This document shows positions 1 to 10,943 of a stretch of DNA of 64,000 bases, in pieces (position 1 is the stretch's first letter; the number at the start of each line of letters is the position of its first letter). Under the pieces are notes generated by a model that was not told the origin of the DNA, made no database searches, and saw nothing but the letters and a program-made list of their open reading frames with translations. The translations under genes and the position numbers were made by a program. Location of the stretch: NCBI GenBank assembly GCA_003116975.1, contig BGKB01000145.1, forward strand, positions 62,001 through 126,000, given 5' to 3'. The stretch is from Aurantiochytrium sp. KH105. Taxonomy: Eukaryota; Sar; Bigyra; Thraustochytrida; Thraustochytriidae.

Positions 1-2448
1 CTACGGAGACCTGCCCGGCCGCAAGTCGTACAAAGTGTTTGCCGTTTTGAAGAGTTACCACGAAGCTGCACTGACTTTGAGCAAGACGTTCTGCACCGCT
101 CATGATCTTTGCAGCGCGTGTTCTCCCGAGTTCCGTACGAAACGTTTCGGGCATTGCACGACCGATACGTACAAGATCACGAAGTGAATCAATACCGAGC
201 TGTCGCAGCTTTGTCAGGAGCTTGGGTCCAACAAAGGGGAGCTGCAGAAGCTCGCCATCGTGTGGCCACGCACGGGTTTCCAGCGAGCGAAGCACAAGCT
301 GAACGCTCGCAGCAACCACAGAATTATAGAGTTCTGTTGCACAGGTGATGAGACTACGTGCAAGTCGAGCACCCTCCCCTACGACAAAGTCAAGCTCATC
401 GCGCAGCACTTTGTCCGGCGGTTGCGGCCGTTCGCTCGCCATGGCTGCCTGGAGCAGCTGAAAGACTTTTTCTTGGACCGTCGATACACGGTCGACATTT
501 TTCTGTCCCCGGAATCGTCCCTGGTTCCAGCCTACTTCGTTGAGCCATCGCTTCTGGTCACGTCGGAGAATGAGATGATTGAATTCTTCAGCGCGTGAGA
601 TGAGGTCAACAATAAAGCGCGTGATCTCATCGTTATCAACTTCAAAGGACCGCGGCATTTCACTCGCGTCGAGGGAAGGGGCGTCGCCCGGAAAGACCTC
701 CAGAAAAGTTCCGAGTCCATCGTAAAAGGCAAGACCGGTCGCTAGACAAAGACTGCTTTCGCAAATCCACGCCCCGAGCTCAGAGACGCAAAGTGTTCGG
801 TCAGGGAGAAGTCGAATGCACTGACTTGCTCTCATGGCCTTGAGGTGCGTCGCGACGACAGCTTTGAGTCTCGCTTTAGCCTGTGTGGACGTCCCACGCT
901 CACAAAAGAAAAAGGTCGTCTCGAGCCAAGCATATGCTTCCACAAAGGAGCGAATGGCCCCGAGGTGAATCTCGTGAAGCAAGACCTCGCGCAAACTTGA
1001 CTCCAGCGCGCTTTTGACGCGCTCTGCGCCCGAAAGAATGCGCTCAAACTTGTGCTCCTCGCCACGACGAACCATAATGACTGCGCATCCAGAGGAGTCC
1101 ATGCCAAAGCGCCCTGCGCGGCCGACCATTTGCAGAATTGAAGACATCGTAAGATCTTCCATGCCTCGTTTGGTGCCGCGATACGCCTGCGTGCCTTTGA
1201 TCACGACGAGATGCGCGGGTAGATTCATTCCCTGCGCAAGTGTCGAGGTCGCCACCAAAACAGAGAGTAAGCCATCGCGAAAGAGCCTTTCGACGATTTC
1301 CTGGTCGTTGGCGGAAACCTCGCCCGTGTGCCACGCGACGCCCGCGCGCTCAATGCAGAGTTCAAGAGCAGGATCGCCAGAGATTGCGCGAGCTCTCGTG
1401 CTGCGTTCTGCAATCTGGTCCGCACGCAGCGGCATTCTGTCGCGTCGAATCTCTGAAAGTCTTTCCGCGAGCCTTTTGGCACTTTTCCGACTTGTGCAAA
1501 AGACAAGGCTTGCTTTCTGTTCGGCGAAGCGAGCGAGGAGTCTGCCTACATGTTGGTCCATTTCGCGTTCTAAAAGGTATTCGTTTTGGCGCGAAGAGCC
1601 AAATGCTTCGACATGGGTCACGAGCGGGCAGGGACGAAATTCGGGACCAAAAACGAGAAGGCCTCGCGGAATCGGCGCTCCGAGCCATCGTGCAAGGTCG
1701 CTAGCGTTTGGAATTGTCCCTGAAACAGCTGCGAAGCGAAGGATTCCACTTTGCGGCAAGCGACCCTTGACAAATTGAAGTCGCGAAATGAGCGTCTCGA
1801 GGACTGCGCCTCGCCTCCCTTCGGACACGAGGTGCACTTCGTCGAGCAGGACGAGGCCAAGCGATTCGAACAGCACTTTGTGGTTGAACCACTTGCGCGT
1901 TAGATGCTCGAGTTTTTCCGGTGTGAAGAAGATCACATTGGCATCCGCGAGGATGCGTTCGTGGACCTTTTTCCCACTCGTGATTTCGATACACTTGATT
2001 CCGTGCTGGCCATACCGATTGTTCCAGGCTTCCACTTGCTGACGGCATAGTGCTCGCGTCGGGGCCAGATAAGCTGCTTTACGGCGCTGGACTTTGCAGC
2101 ACCCTGGGTATACGTTTTCAAAATCATGAGGAGAAAGCGAGCGAGCGACAAGATTTCATCATTAGCATCGGCGGGTGGTCATCATTGCCGTCCCTTCCCC
2201 GCACATACACATAGAGGTTGCGCGTACTTACGTAGCATGGCCATGGCCAGGACAAGCGTCTTGCCGCTGGAGGTGGGCGCCGAGACCACAAAGGAGATGT
2301 CGTCATCGAGGGCCACGGGCCGACAGGCTGCTTGCATGGCATTTAGCTCGCTTGGAAGCCAATGCGTGGACCCCGCTCGTGGCGGCAGGGAAGAGTTGGA
2401 CGACATCATCGTGCGTGCGGTAGACCCTTTCTTTCCTGACAACGACAT
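1..2448 (-). CDS. HFM1: HFM1/MER3-type Ski2-like DNA helicase, meiotic (C-terminus beyond window)
   Basis: Superfamily 2 helicase of the MER3/HFM1 type, which in other eukaryotes promotes meiotic crossover formation in the nucleus. Exon 1 is about 2232-2448 and exon 2 is 1-2103. The intron 2104-2231 has a GTAAGT donor and CCCAG acceptor and keeps the frame. Visible in order: a Q-like FNAMQ-type stretch, motif I APTSSGKT, motif Ia APTRAL, motif II DEVH, motif III SGT, an ATSTLAQGMNLPA motif V and MVGRAGR motif VI. A winged-helix/Sec63-like part follows with a helix-hairpin-helix (LPFVGPKLL) near 200-240. A single helicase cassette plus the segment RVSTVQEKVFQLLQAA fits HFM1 better than ASCC3/Brr2 (two cassettes) or HELQ/POLQ. 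The start is ATG 2448 or the double ATG near 2406. The gene is open to base 1, so the C-terminus is missing here. Confidence 0.85.
2104..2231 (-). other. Intron of the HFM1-like gene
   Basis: 128-bp GT-AG intron. The donor reads GTAAGT and the acceptor CCCAG. Splicing joins ATGCTAC to GGTGCTGC in frame and restores the helicase sequence between motifs I and Ia. Confidence 0.8.
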
Positions 2449-3030
2449 TAAGGATTTGAAAAGGATTTGAAACAGATTTGAAAAAGATCTGAAGATTGAA
2501 TATGGGTCATGTAAATCATTGTATGGAGTAGTGAGGGCCTCACTTGCTGACTGACGCTGGTTTGATAGGCTGTGAATGAGATGCAAAAAAACGTAAACGT
2601 TAGTTTCCTTCTTCCTCTCTCTCTCTCTCTCTCTCGTCGGTGAACTCGCCACCCGCTCTCGTAGGTGTCGTCGAAAAACAGCGCCGATGGTGTCCCATCA
2701 GATTGCAGTTAAAAAATAAGCGATCATCAAGAGTTGAAATCAGACAGCTCCAGAAATGTAGTCCTCCTCGGGATCAAGCGCTACTTTTCGACAAAAGCAC
2801 CCAGCCACCCACCCGTCTCGTCTTCCGCGCCATGAGAAGCCTCAGTTCTCCAAAATGATGTCCGCACAAAAGTCAATAGAATCTCAGAGCAGATCTTGAT
2901 AAATTGGTTGTCCTCCTTGGCATTCCCACAAGCAAATTCCTCGCGTCACGGCGCTCTCCACCTTCTCGCTCACTCAGTCTCTTTCCTTTCTACTACAATA
3001 AAAAGGAAAACTCGCTCGTCCAGCGTACGA
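2449..3030. other. Spacer between HFM1-like gene and doubtful ORF
   Basis: About 580 bases without a supported gene. It should hold the promoter of the minus-strand helicase. A (CT)n tract lies at about 2615-2636. No TATA box or RNA gene is recognised. Confidence 0.6.
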
Positions 3031-3513
3031 ATGTCTGCGCACTACCGGTCACGGCGCCAATCTCCACGTAGAAAGTCCTCTACAAACGACAAGCGTCTGC
3101 AGCGACCTTTCAGGCGGAGCGACCCGGACTCGGTCCAAAAGGACCTTGTCCACGTCGAGCGCCGCGCACAACGCCGGCAGCGCGAAGTCGGCCTCATCTC
3201 AAGCGAGACGAGGCCACCCTTCATCTGGCACCGGCATGAAAGTCTCGGCGGCGTCTACTCGCGTCCGGACCCAAAACGGGCCTACAGACGCGCCGCCACG
3301 AGACTGATTAATGGTGCGCTGTTCCCGTCCGCCGCCTTCTCGCCCTCTCGCCCCCTCGTCCGCCCGCACGCCTGCCCACCCTCGCCGTCCTCACCTACCT
3401 TGCGTCCGCTCGAAGTCTTCTCCTCGGCGGCGGCGTTGTGGATATGCACGCCAAGCTTTTTGCGTGGCTCCTCGCGCTCTGGCTTGCGCCGTGTCCACCC
3501 ACGCACCTCCTAG
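3031..3513 (+). CDS. Hypothetical Arg-rich protein (doubtful)
   Basis: ORF of 160 codons from ATG 3031. The first ~100 residues are rich in Arg, Ser and Gln with motifs such as RSRRQSPRRKSS and WHRHESLGGVYSRPD. The last ~60 residues are Pro/Ser-rich and look like translated GC-rich spacer. No family is recognised. Either only the first part is coding, with an unseen intron, or the ORF is chance. It sits between the helicase promoter and the eIF2B beta gene on the same strand as the latter. It is listed because the N-terminal half has a protein-like composition. Confidence 0.25.
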   Translation: MSAHYRSRRQSPRRKSSTNDKRLQRPFRRSDPDSVQKDLVHVERRAQRRQREVGLISSETRPPFIWHRHESLGGVYSRPDPKRAYRRAATRLINGALFPSAAFSPSRPLVRPHACPPSPSSPTLRPLEVFSSAAALWICTPSFLRGSSRSGLRRVHPRTS

Positions 3514-4333
3514 CTCGTTGTTAGTCTCAACAGTAGAATATGTTCTCCGTTCTGCAAGCGTTCTTAGCTTGAGGAAACCTAAGGGGTGTCCCCTGGCCGG
3601 TGGATGAACGAACCAATCATTCGCTGACATGGCATTTTCGCTGCCAGCTGTTTGGCAAGGCTTTTGCCCGTGAGATTACGGGAAATGTGAGAAACTTTCG
3701 ACCTTGCTTTGGACTTTGAAGAAGGACCTTTCTCGACCAGTGTGTGAGAATGTATGGTTTGGAGCCTTGATGAGCAGAAGAAGAGTATAGGCCTGAAGCA
3801 GGTATCCAGTCCTCTTGCTTGTCCTTTTCGATCCACTATCCTGTTCGAAAAGGCCAGATTCTCCCTGATAAGGAAATTTATAAGAATGGTGGTCATTGAC
3901 GCGTATTATCCTTTCATTCAAGCTTGCTCGGATCTGACGAAATCTCTCCCCATAATTTTTAGTTCATTACGGCATGGCTCACGATCAATCTATTCTGGCT
4001 ATGATCGAGAGAGAAAGTCATTCCACGGTAGCTTTGACGCTTTGCACGGGAGCCTATGATGATGCTGGACGAGCTGCCAGCGACGCATGGGATCTCTGGC
4101 TTTGCTCTGGCCTGAAAAAAATAAAAAATGCTAAAATGGTCCTGTGGCAGTAGGCATGGGTAGTGGCGGCTCCAAAGCAGAGGAGAGCAAGCGCGACGCG
4201 AAGGGACACGCGCGTGCGCGCGCTCAAGAGACCGTAGAGGCGCGCCAAAGGCGGCGCGCACCTTGGATTTACTCGTCAACGCAGCGCTTTCGTGTGTCGT
4301 GACTTCGCCACGAGCGAGTCGCTCGCCACAAAG
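3514..4333. other. Spacer upstream of eIF2B beta
   Basis: About 820 bases, AT-richer on the left (3640-4000) and GC-rich with CGCG runs near 4195-4265. It presumably holds the eIF2B beta promoter and 5' UTR. A small inverted repeat AGGGG-TGT-CCCCT lies near 3583. No gene was seen. Confidence 0.6.
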
Positions 4334-5578
4334 ATGGCCGAGGTGGTCGCCGCCCAGGCCGATGCCGACCGCTTGACCGCAGCCGGTGCTGCAGAGGCGC
4401 GAAGCCAGGCGGTGAAGGCAGACGCAGAAGTGCTCAAGGCCGCACTGGACTCCTCGAAAACGACCCGCGGCCTCGCGGCCCGCATGGACGATCTCGTGAC
4501 CCGGCTGAAGCGGCGCAGGTTCAAGAGCTCGTCATCCCTTGTAAAGGAGACACTCGATCTCTTGCAGCTGCTCGTGAACGCCAAGAACTGGTCTGGCGCT
4601 CGCGAGATGTTGCAAGCCGTTCGCGCATTCGGCAGACGTCTGGTGCGCGCGCGTCCCGTTGAGCTCGTTGTAGGAAACGTTTTTCGCCATGTCATCCACA
4701 TGGTCAAGGAGGAATACTTTATCATGCTGCAGTCCACGCAAGACAAGGCTCTCTCCGAGGCGGCCGTCACGGGCGAGGTCGTGAACGAGCTGGACCCCAA
4801 GGGAGACATTTTGCCGAACCGCGACCTCGGCATCCGCATCGAGGACATGGCCGAGATCCCGGACTGGAACGTGCGCTCTGCTGCCGCAAACGTCATCGCA
4901 GACACCGTTGCCGAGCTCGAGAACATCATGGAGCCCATCTCTTCACAGGCCCCGGACCACATTCACGCGCATGAGACCATTCTCGTTTATGGTGATTCGG
5001 GCTCAGTACTTGGCTTCCTCAAGGCTGCGCGTCGCCAGCGCGAGTTCCGCGTCATTGTTGCGGAGGCCGCGCCCGAGTTTGGCGGCCAACGCATGGCGCG
5101 TAAGCTCAGCACGGCCGACCCGGCGCACCCGGGTGACCTGGCCATCTCTACCATGGTGATTCCGGACTCTAACATTTTTGCCATCATGCCTCGCGTAACG
5201 AAGGTCATTGTCGGCGCGCGGGCTGTCATGGCCAATGGTGGTCTCATCGCCGAAGCTGGCATGCACATGGTCGCCTTGGCGGCGCGCCAACACGCCGTCC
5301 CTCTCATGTGTGTCACGGGACTTTACAAGCTCTGTCCCCTCTATCCGTACGACCGTGATTCCTTTATCGACCTCAAAAGCCCAGGACCGACTCTTCCGTA
5401 TGCAAAGCTCGGCGAGTTCTCTGACCGCATTCAGGTCCTGACTCCAAGCTGCGACTACGTCCCGCCGGGCCTCGTTGATGTACTCATTACGAACAATGGA
5501 GCCCACCAGCCAAGTTACGTTTACCGACTTTTGTACGAGCAGTATGACACGAATGCCGAGGAAGATCTCCTGCTCTAG
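4334..5578 (+). CDS. EIF2B2: Translation initiation factor eIF2B subunit beta
   Basis: 414-residue eIF2B beta, a regulatory subunit of the cytosolic complex that exchanges GDP for GTP on eIF2. The N-terminal half is helical. The C-terminal Rossmann-like half carries the family signature: MANGGLIAEAG, CVTGLYKLCPLYP, then DYVPPGLVDVLITNNGAHQP and a final PSYVYRLLYEQY. The start is ATG 4334. An in-frame GTG at 4292 would add 14 residues but is not a credible eukaryotic start. The length is a little above animal (~350) and yeast (~380) members, mostly from an Ala-rich N-terminus. Single exon. The gene converges on the C9orf85-like gene with a 280-bp spacer. The alpha and delta paralogues are less likely because the DYVPP...TN.GAH.PSYVYRL tail is typical of beta. 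Confidence 0.93.
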   Translation: MAEVVAAQADADRLTAAGAAEARSQAVKADAEVLKAALDSSKTTRGLAARMDDLVTRLKRRRFKSSSSLVKETLDLLQLLVNAKNWSGAREMLQAVRAFGRRLVRARPVELVVGNVFRHVIHMVKEEYFIMLQSTQDKALSEAAVTGEVVNELDPKGDILPNRDLGIRIEDMAEIPDWNVRSAAANVIADTVAELENIMEPISSQAPDHIHAHETILVYGDSGSVLGFLKAARRQREFRVIVAEAAPEFGGQRMARKLSTADPAHPGDLAISTMVIPDSNIFAIMPRVTKVIVGARAVMANGGLIAEAGMHMVALAARQHAVPLMCVTGLYKLCPLYPYDRDSFIDLKSPGPTLPYAKLGEFSDRIQVLTPSCDYVPPGLVDVLITNNGAHQPSYVYRLLYEQYDTNAEEDLLL

Positions 5579-5860
5579 ACGTTAACCTAGGCGAGGCATC
5601 GATGATTCTGCACACCACTCTGATTTTTTCTCCTTTCTCTTTTTGCATGTTGTTCTGCTTCACTTCGTACCCAAGACACTTGAAGCGGCAGGTTCTTATG
5701 GGCAAGGTAGGGCAAAGAGCTTAGAGTATTGTGTACGCGAAAAACCGCCTCGTAGTCGATTGGCCAAACGTTGCATAAAAGGGAGAAAAGGAGAAAAAAC
5801 TTACGACACACATGATCAAGGTAGGAAAACAAAAAAAAGTATGAATACAATTACTCATCT

Positions 5861-6233
5861 CTACTCCGTCGTCTGCGCTTCGTCGAGCGCTGCTGACGCA
5901 GACTCCTGTTGAACAGGCGTGCTAGCAAAGGTCACCTGTTTACCATCCTCCGACGGCTTGGCGTCCTCAGAATTGTCGGCAACAGCTTCCTCGCCACCAG
6001 TTTTCAGAATAGGCTTGACATCGGCCGAAGTTTCAGCCTTGATAATAGTTTGATCTGGCAACAATTTGTGCGCTTCTTCGTCTGCTGGTACCGGGGCTGG
6101 CACAGGCGAAAGGAGTGGTGCTGCTTCGACGTCTTTGGCAGCTGCTTCGAGTTTCAAGACATGATTGTCACTGTCAGGATCCGTCTCTGCCTTGCTTCCT
6201 GATGCGTCGCTCTCGCCGTCTTCTTCTTCTTCT

Positions 6234-6264
<31 letters not shown>

Positions 6265-6775
6265 TGCCGTCTTCGTCGTCATCATCATTCAAATTTTTGA
6301 TCAGAAAGACACCCTCACTTTGCCTGTAAATCGCAATGGTGCCTTCGTCAAGCTTGCGCAGAATCGACCTTCGCTGGCGCTCGCGGAGAGTGGCCAAGTA
6401 GCGCTCAATTTCAGGCTCAGTAGCACGAGGCAACATTGCAGTCTCGTCGGAGCTCTTTTTTCCCTCAGGGAGCGGATCGATGCACATGGGGCAGACGTGC
6501 TTTTCCTTGGCACAATCATCGCAAATGAGGTGGTATGCGCGCGAGACAACGTGCTCCTTATTGCATCGTTGGCACTTGCGCGGCATTTTGATGGGTTTGT
6601 ATTTGCGAAATTTTTTGCGCCACTCAATTTTTTCATCGCATCGATCGCACAGACCGTGGTGCTGGATGCTCAAAATGTGCGCCGTCTTCTTCGACCCCTT
6701 GTTGTGCTTGTACGCAAAGGTGTTCTGGTGCTTCTGGCCCCGGTGCCGCCCGCGATCGCCTTTCGCAGAGGACAT
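5861..6775 (-). CDS. C9orf85-like (DUF2039) cysteine-rich protein with acidic tail
   Basis: 304-residue protein from ATG 6775. Residues ~1-115 match the DUF2039/C9orf85 family: an opening MSSAKGDRGRHRGQKHQNTF, then CDRC, a WRKKFRKYKP stretch, CQRC, CDDC and CPMC. The four CxxC pairs look like two zinc sites. The rest is a low-complexity extension: a D/E run near residues 163-190 (encoded by GTC/TTC repeats at 6225-6260), then a Pro/Glu/Lys-rich tail. Animal members are shorter (~150-180 residues) and their function is not established. Divergently transcribed from the importin gene 463 bp away. Confidence 0.85.
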
Positions 6776-7238
6776 TTTCTTTTCCCGGCGACCCGCTCAC
6801 CGACCTGGACCGGCGGGGCGAGGGCGTTGCGTATCCTCTCGCGCCGAAAGAAAATGCGCGGCGCCAAGCCCGTCCTGCTCGTCCGCCTGCCTGCCTGCCT
6901 GCCTGCCTGCTCGATCTCCGCGCCGGCCGCGCCGCGTCGCGTTGCGAGGCTCAAAAGTCTGTCTGGGTCCCGAGTCTTGGCCACTCGTGGCGGCCCCTCT
7001 TTCGCACCTGACGGAACGCGGCGCCGTTCTACGATACGGCCAAGCAGGGGCCGCGGTGGACCAGTGGTGGCGCCTCGAGGTCGAGCAAAAGGACTCGCTC
7101 GAGGCCGAGGTAGACGGGCACGCAGGCAAAGCGAGAGGCCGCGAGGGCGCGGTGAGGCAGCCCGAGGCGCGAGAGAGACCGCAGTTCCCCGGGGATCAAG
7201 AGAAGCAGCGCGCAAGGTGAGGAGAAGGAGCTCGAAAC
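6776..7238. promoter_or_regulatory. Divergent promoter, C9orf85-like / importin
   Basis: 463 GC-rich bases separating two divergent starts. They contain a (GCCT)n run at 6885-6910 and no obvious TATA box. All frames are partly open because of GC content, but none looks coding. Confidence 0.5.
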
Positions 7239-10200
7239 ATGGCGGACGATGCGCAAACCCAGCAGCTCGAGCAGGTTCTGCTGCGTATCAACGTGCCCAA
7301 CACCGAGGTCGTCAAGGAGGCGGAAGCCCAGGTGCGCCAGGCACTCAGGAGACGCGAGTTTGTAGTGGCGATGCTCAAATTGCTCCGGTTTTCGCAGCAT
7401 GTGGCGGTTCGACAGCTGTGCGCGGTCCTCCTGCGTCTGCGACTCGGCGAGGTCTGGTCCTCGCTGGCGCCAGATGTTCGCGTAGAGGCGAAACAATTCC
7501 TGCTCGAGGCACTGGCCGCCGAACCGGAGCGTATCGTTTCACTCAATACCACATATGTCGTCTCTGCAGTTGGCAAGCGAGAAATGCGCGAGGCAGGCAT
7601 TCAGGGCTGGCCCGAGCTCCTCCAGTTCCTGCAGCAGCTCGCTCAATCGCAGGCGCCACAGCAGCAGGAATTGGCCATGCGCCTCTTCTTTGCGCTCACG
7701 GAAACCGTGGGCACGGTCTTCCAGCCGCACTTTGCAGATCTGCGTCAACTGTACGGCGGCCTTTTGCAGAACGCGCAAGATTCCCGTGTTCGTGTAGCCG
7801 CACTCAAGGCCGCCGGCGCTCTCGTTGAATTTCTTAGCACTGGGGAAGACGTTCTCGTGTTCCGCGATCTGGTGCCCCTCATTGTACAAGGCCTCGAGGC
7901 CAACTACCGGGACGAGGCCGTGGCCATCCAGGTGCTCGACGTCCTCAACCAGCTTGCGGAAAGCCCGGTTCCGATTTTGAACAAGTCTGTCAAGAACCTG
8001 GTCCAGGTCCTGCTTGCGATTCTTCGCAGCAGCGATGAGGAGGTAGAGAGTGGCATCAAGGATGCCGCGGGGGTCACGCTTGCTACCGTCATGGCTTGCA
8101 AGTCGCGCTTCATCGTCAAGCATTCACTCGTGAGCCCGATCCTCGAGACCTCGATTCATGTCCTTGCTGCCGAATACCCGCGCTTCGTGTCAACCATTTC
8201 TCATCAGGAACTCTCGCAGGCCCAGCTGATGCAGATGCAACAGGACCAGCAAGCGGGCGACCATGGGGAAGGCGACGAATCCGACGAAGAACTTGGCGCC
8301 GGTCAACTTGGCCCGCGCCTCATCTCCGCTCTCACCAATAGTGTTGCATCACGTCATGTGCTTTCCCCCATCGTAACTGTTGCTTTTGAACATCTCGCGA
8401 GACAGGACGCGGCGCAAGGGAGCAATGCAGTGCCAAATCAATGGCTTGGCCTGAGCCTGCTTATTCACTCTACGGCCGGTCTTTCCGAGGAATACGCCAA
8501 GACCGAAGTCCTTGAAACAATGCTCCAGCGCGTGGTACCCATCGCACAGTCGAGCTCATCAGCGATTTTGCGCACAACGGCGCTCATGTGTCTGACAGAG
8601 TGGGTGGAATATCTCGCGCCGAACATTTGGATCTACATGCCGCAATTGCTACCGCATGCAGTGCAGCTTCTTGGAGACCAAAGCGTGGTCGTACGATCAT
8701 GCGCGTGCGATTTGATTGAGCTCATTTCGGACGACATTGACGAGGACATTTTGGCGCCTTATTTGACATCGCTCGTGCGAAACCTGTTGACCCTTGCCGT
8801 CAATGGCGTCAACGTGTCTATTCAGTCCACGGCGTTGTCGGCGCTGAGCAGCGTCATGGTCACGGCTGGACCTGCCTTTATGCCGTATTTCGATGATGCA
8901 TGCAGGGTGTTGGGCCAGCTCTCTTCGCTCGAGGATGAGCCCTTGTTGCAGGTACGCGGGTACGCCACAGCGGCGTACGGCAGCCTTGCGCTTGCGTGCT
9001 CGCGTCCGGACGAGAACCGTAATGGCGAGACGAACTTGGCGCGCTTCAGCCCGCTCGTCACGGACTTGCTGGCCAAGGCAAGCAACGGTCTCGACTTTGA
9101 GGACATGGAGCTCAATCGTTTGACCTATGCCATGCTCGGAAACTTGGCCTCCGCCTTTGAGGAACAAGTGGAGCCGTGCGTTGACCAGATGGCCGAGATC
9201 CTCGTTCTCGCTCTTTACATTGACGATAGCATCGAACTCAATGTGCAGGACCCGGAGGGCGTCCTCGTACCCGACAGTGTTCGCAACAAGTTTGGTGCGG
9301 ACCTGGACGAGGGCGATGGCGCCGACGATGAAGGCCTTGCGAACGGCGCGGACGATGATGACGACGATGTAGGCGACGGCGCTGCTCTCGGCGTGCGGTA
9401 CGAGTACTCGGTGCGAATGGAGGTGATTGAGGCCAAGCAAGCCGCGCTCACGGCGCTTGGTCAGCTCGTCGAGAACGCACCGAGCAGTAAGCTGCCGGTA
9501 TTTCTCGACGCGAGTCTGGACGCCTGCATCCGCATGCTCAGCCATGTTCATGAAGAGACGAAGGCGTGCGCATTTGAGACGATTACGCAAATCCTTGGAG
9601 GCTACGCGCAAGCGTACCCGCTTCCCCCTCTCAATGAGGAGGCCCAAGAGGAAGCAGTGCAGTGGGCAGAGACTTCGTTTCGCGAGGTAGACCCAGGCCG
9701 GCGCTGGCGCGTGGGCTTGCCAGCTCGCTATGAAGTGGATCCCAAGACTATGGGGGTGATCGAGACCAAGCTCAAGCCTAACTGGTTCGAAGTCATTGCA
9801 ACGGAGCGAGACAAGGCCGTCGTGGCCTCGGCGCTGACAATGATGGAGAAAATGGTGGCCTCGTTCGGCCCGGTCGCTGTGGCAAGCGATTTAGAAAGTA
9901 TCCTCAATGTCTGTGTGCAGGTGCTTCAAGGCAAGGCCACTTGCCAGCGACTTGACCACCTCGATTTTGATGATGATGATGATGACAATGAAAGCGCTGG
10001 GCGCGGAGCCGGTGCCGCCTTTGACGATGGTGACGATGACGAAAACGGCGCAGGGCGCTCTGGTGTCTCCCTCATGGAGGCAGTTTGTGATCTCTTGGGC
10101 ATGCTTGGCCAGGCAGTTGGCCCCGCATTCAAGTCGTACGCTGGTCCTGTGGTGGGCGCACTCTTGCACAAGGCCAAGCAGGGTGGTGCTCCGGGCGCAG

Positions 10201-10943
10201 CTACGGGAGCTATCACCCCTCGTCAAGTCACGATCTGCGGCGCGCTTGCCGAAATTACAGATGGCCTTGGACCCGGAGGCTGCGCGTCATTTGCGCGAGA
10301 GCTTATCATGTATGCGGTGCCGCTCCTGAGCTGCGAGCTGGCGTTGGCACGACGCAACGCAGCATTCTTGCTGGGTACTGCGGTGGCTCTCGCGGGAAGC
10401 ACGCTGCAGAGCGACGGTGAAACGCTCATGAAGCTACTTCAAGCACTCGAGCCTTTGTTGGGCGAGGCGGCCGAGGTGGACCGCGCTGCCGCGGAAGCGC
10501 GGGCCGAAGACCGCAGCCTGCCCTTTGAAATTACCGATGTTCAGGCTGTGGTCGATAATGCGTGCGGTGCTGTCGCACGGCTCCTGATGCGCGCTGATCC
10601 GGGCGTGCTTCCGGTCGAGCGCATTTTCCCCTCGTTGTTGCAAATGCTGCCATTGCGTTTTGATCTTTCGGAGAACTTTGCCGTGTGCGCGTGCATGCGC
10701 ATGTGCGTGCAGTCCTCGGATGCGGGTGTGCAGGCTCAGGTACGCTCTCACTTGGGCGCGCTTGTTTCTGCCATGGCACACACGCTGGTTGCAATGGATG
10801 ACGAAGACGCCGTGTCTCAGCTTTTGGCGAAGCGCCAAGTGGTTCAACTCTTTCAAGCTCTACTTGCTCAGGATAAGGACCAGACAATGCGGCTCATTGC
10901 ATCGCTGCCTGCTGACCAAGCTGCTCAGGTCCAAGCTTTGTAG
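7239..10943 (+). CDS. IPO4: Importin-4/Kap123-type karyopherin beta
   Basis: 1234-residue single-exon karyopherin from ATG 7239. The family carries cargo such as histones and ribosomal proteins into the nucleus. The whole chain is HEAT-like helical pairs. The N-terminus has the importin-beta pattern (early AEAQVRQAL, then VRQLCAVLLR). The middle contains YEYSVRMEVIEAKQAALTAL and the repeat VHEETKACAFETI, as in the IPO4/IPO5/Kap123 group. Acidic inserts occur at residues ~345-355, ~690-710 (DDDDDV) and ~905-940 (DDDDDDN). They probably lie in inter-repeat loops that bind RanGTP or basic cargo. It is longer than typical (~1080-1115), explained by these inserts. IPO4 versus IPO5 cannot be settled by eye. 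Confidence 0.85.
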   Translation: MADDAQTQQLEQVLLRINVPNTEVVKEAEAQVRQALRRREFVVAMLKLLRFSQHVAVRQLCAVLLRLRLGEVWSSLAPDVRVEAKQFLLEALAAEPERIVSLNTTYVVSAVGKREMREAGIQGWPELLQFLQQLAQSQAPQQQELAMRLFFALTETVGTVFQPHFADLRQLYGGLLQNAQDSRVRVAALKAAGALVEFLSTGEDVLVFRDLVPLIVQGLEANYRDEAVAIQVLDVLNQLAESPVPILNKSVKNLVQVLLAILRSSDEEVESGIKDAAGVTLATVMACKSRFIVKHSLVSPILETSIHVLAAEYPRFVSTISHQELSQAQLMQMQQDQQAGDHGEGDESDEELGAGQLGPRLISALTNSVASRHVLSPIVTVAFEHLARQDAAQGSNAVPNQWLGLSLLIHSTAGLSEEYAKTEVLETMLQRVVPIAQSSSSAILRTTALMCLTEWVEYLAPNIWIYMPQLLPHAVQLLGDQSVVVRSCACDLIELISDDIDEDILAPYLTSLVRNLLTLAVNGVNVSIQSTALSALSSVMVTAGPAFMPYFDDACRVLGQLSSLEDEPLLQVRGYATAAYGSLALACSRPDENRNGETNLARFSPLVTDLLAKASNGLDFEDMELNRLTYAMLGNLASAFEEQVEPCVDQMAEILVLALYIDDSIELNVQDPEGVLVPDSVRNKFGADLDEGDGADDEGLANGADDDDDDVGDGAALGVRYEYSVRMEVIEAKQAALTALGQLVENAPSSKLPVFLDASLDACIRMLSHVHEETKACAFETITQILGGYAQAYPLPPLNEEAQEEAVQWAETSFREVDPGRRWRVGLPARYEVDPKTMGVIETKLKPNWFEVIATERDKAVVASALTMMEKMVASFGPVAVASDLESILNVCVQVLQGKATCQRLDHLDFDDDDDDNESAGRGAGAAFDDGDDDENGAGRSGVSLMEAVCDLLGMLGQAVGPAFKSYAGPVVGALLHKAKQGGAPGAATGAITPRQVTICGALAEITDGLGPGGCASFARELIMYAVPLLSCELALARRNAAFLLGTAVALAGSTLQSDGETLMKLLQALEPLLGEAAEVDRAAAEARAEDRSLPFEITDVQAVVDNACGAVARLLMRADPGVLPVERIFPSLLQMLPLRFDLSENFAVCACMRMCVQSSDAGVQAQVRSHLGALVSAMAHTLVAMDDEDAVSQLLAKRQVVQLFQALLAQDKDQTMRLIASLPADQAAQVQAL

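Noticed and set aside
1014-1778. 254-codon plus-strand ORF
   Set aside because: Antisense shadow of the HFM1-like helicase, whose motifs are on the minus strand; no protein-like features.
6320-7828. 502-codon plus-strand ORF
   Set aside because: Crosses the C9orf85-like gene antisense, a GC-rich promoter and the importin start in a wrong frame; Arg/Ala-rich composition of translated GC DNA.
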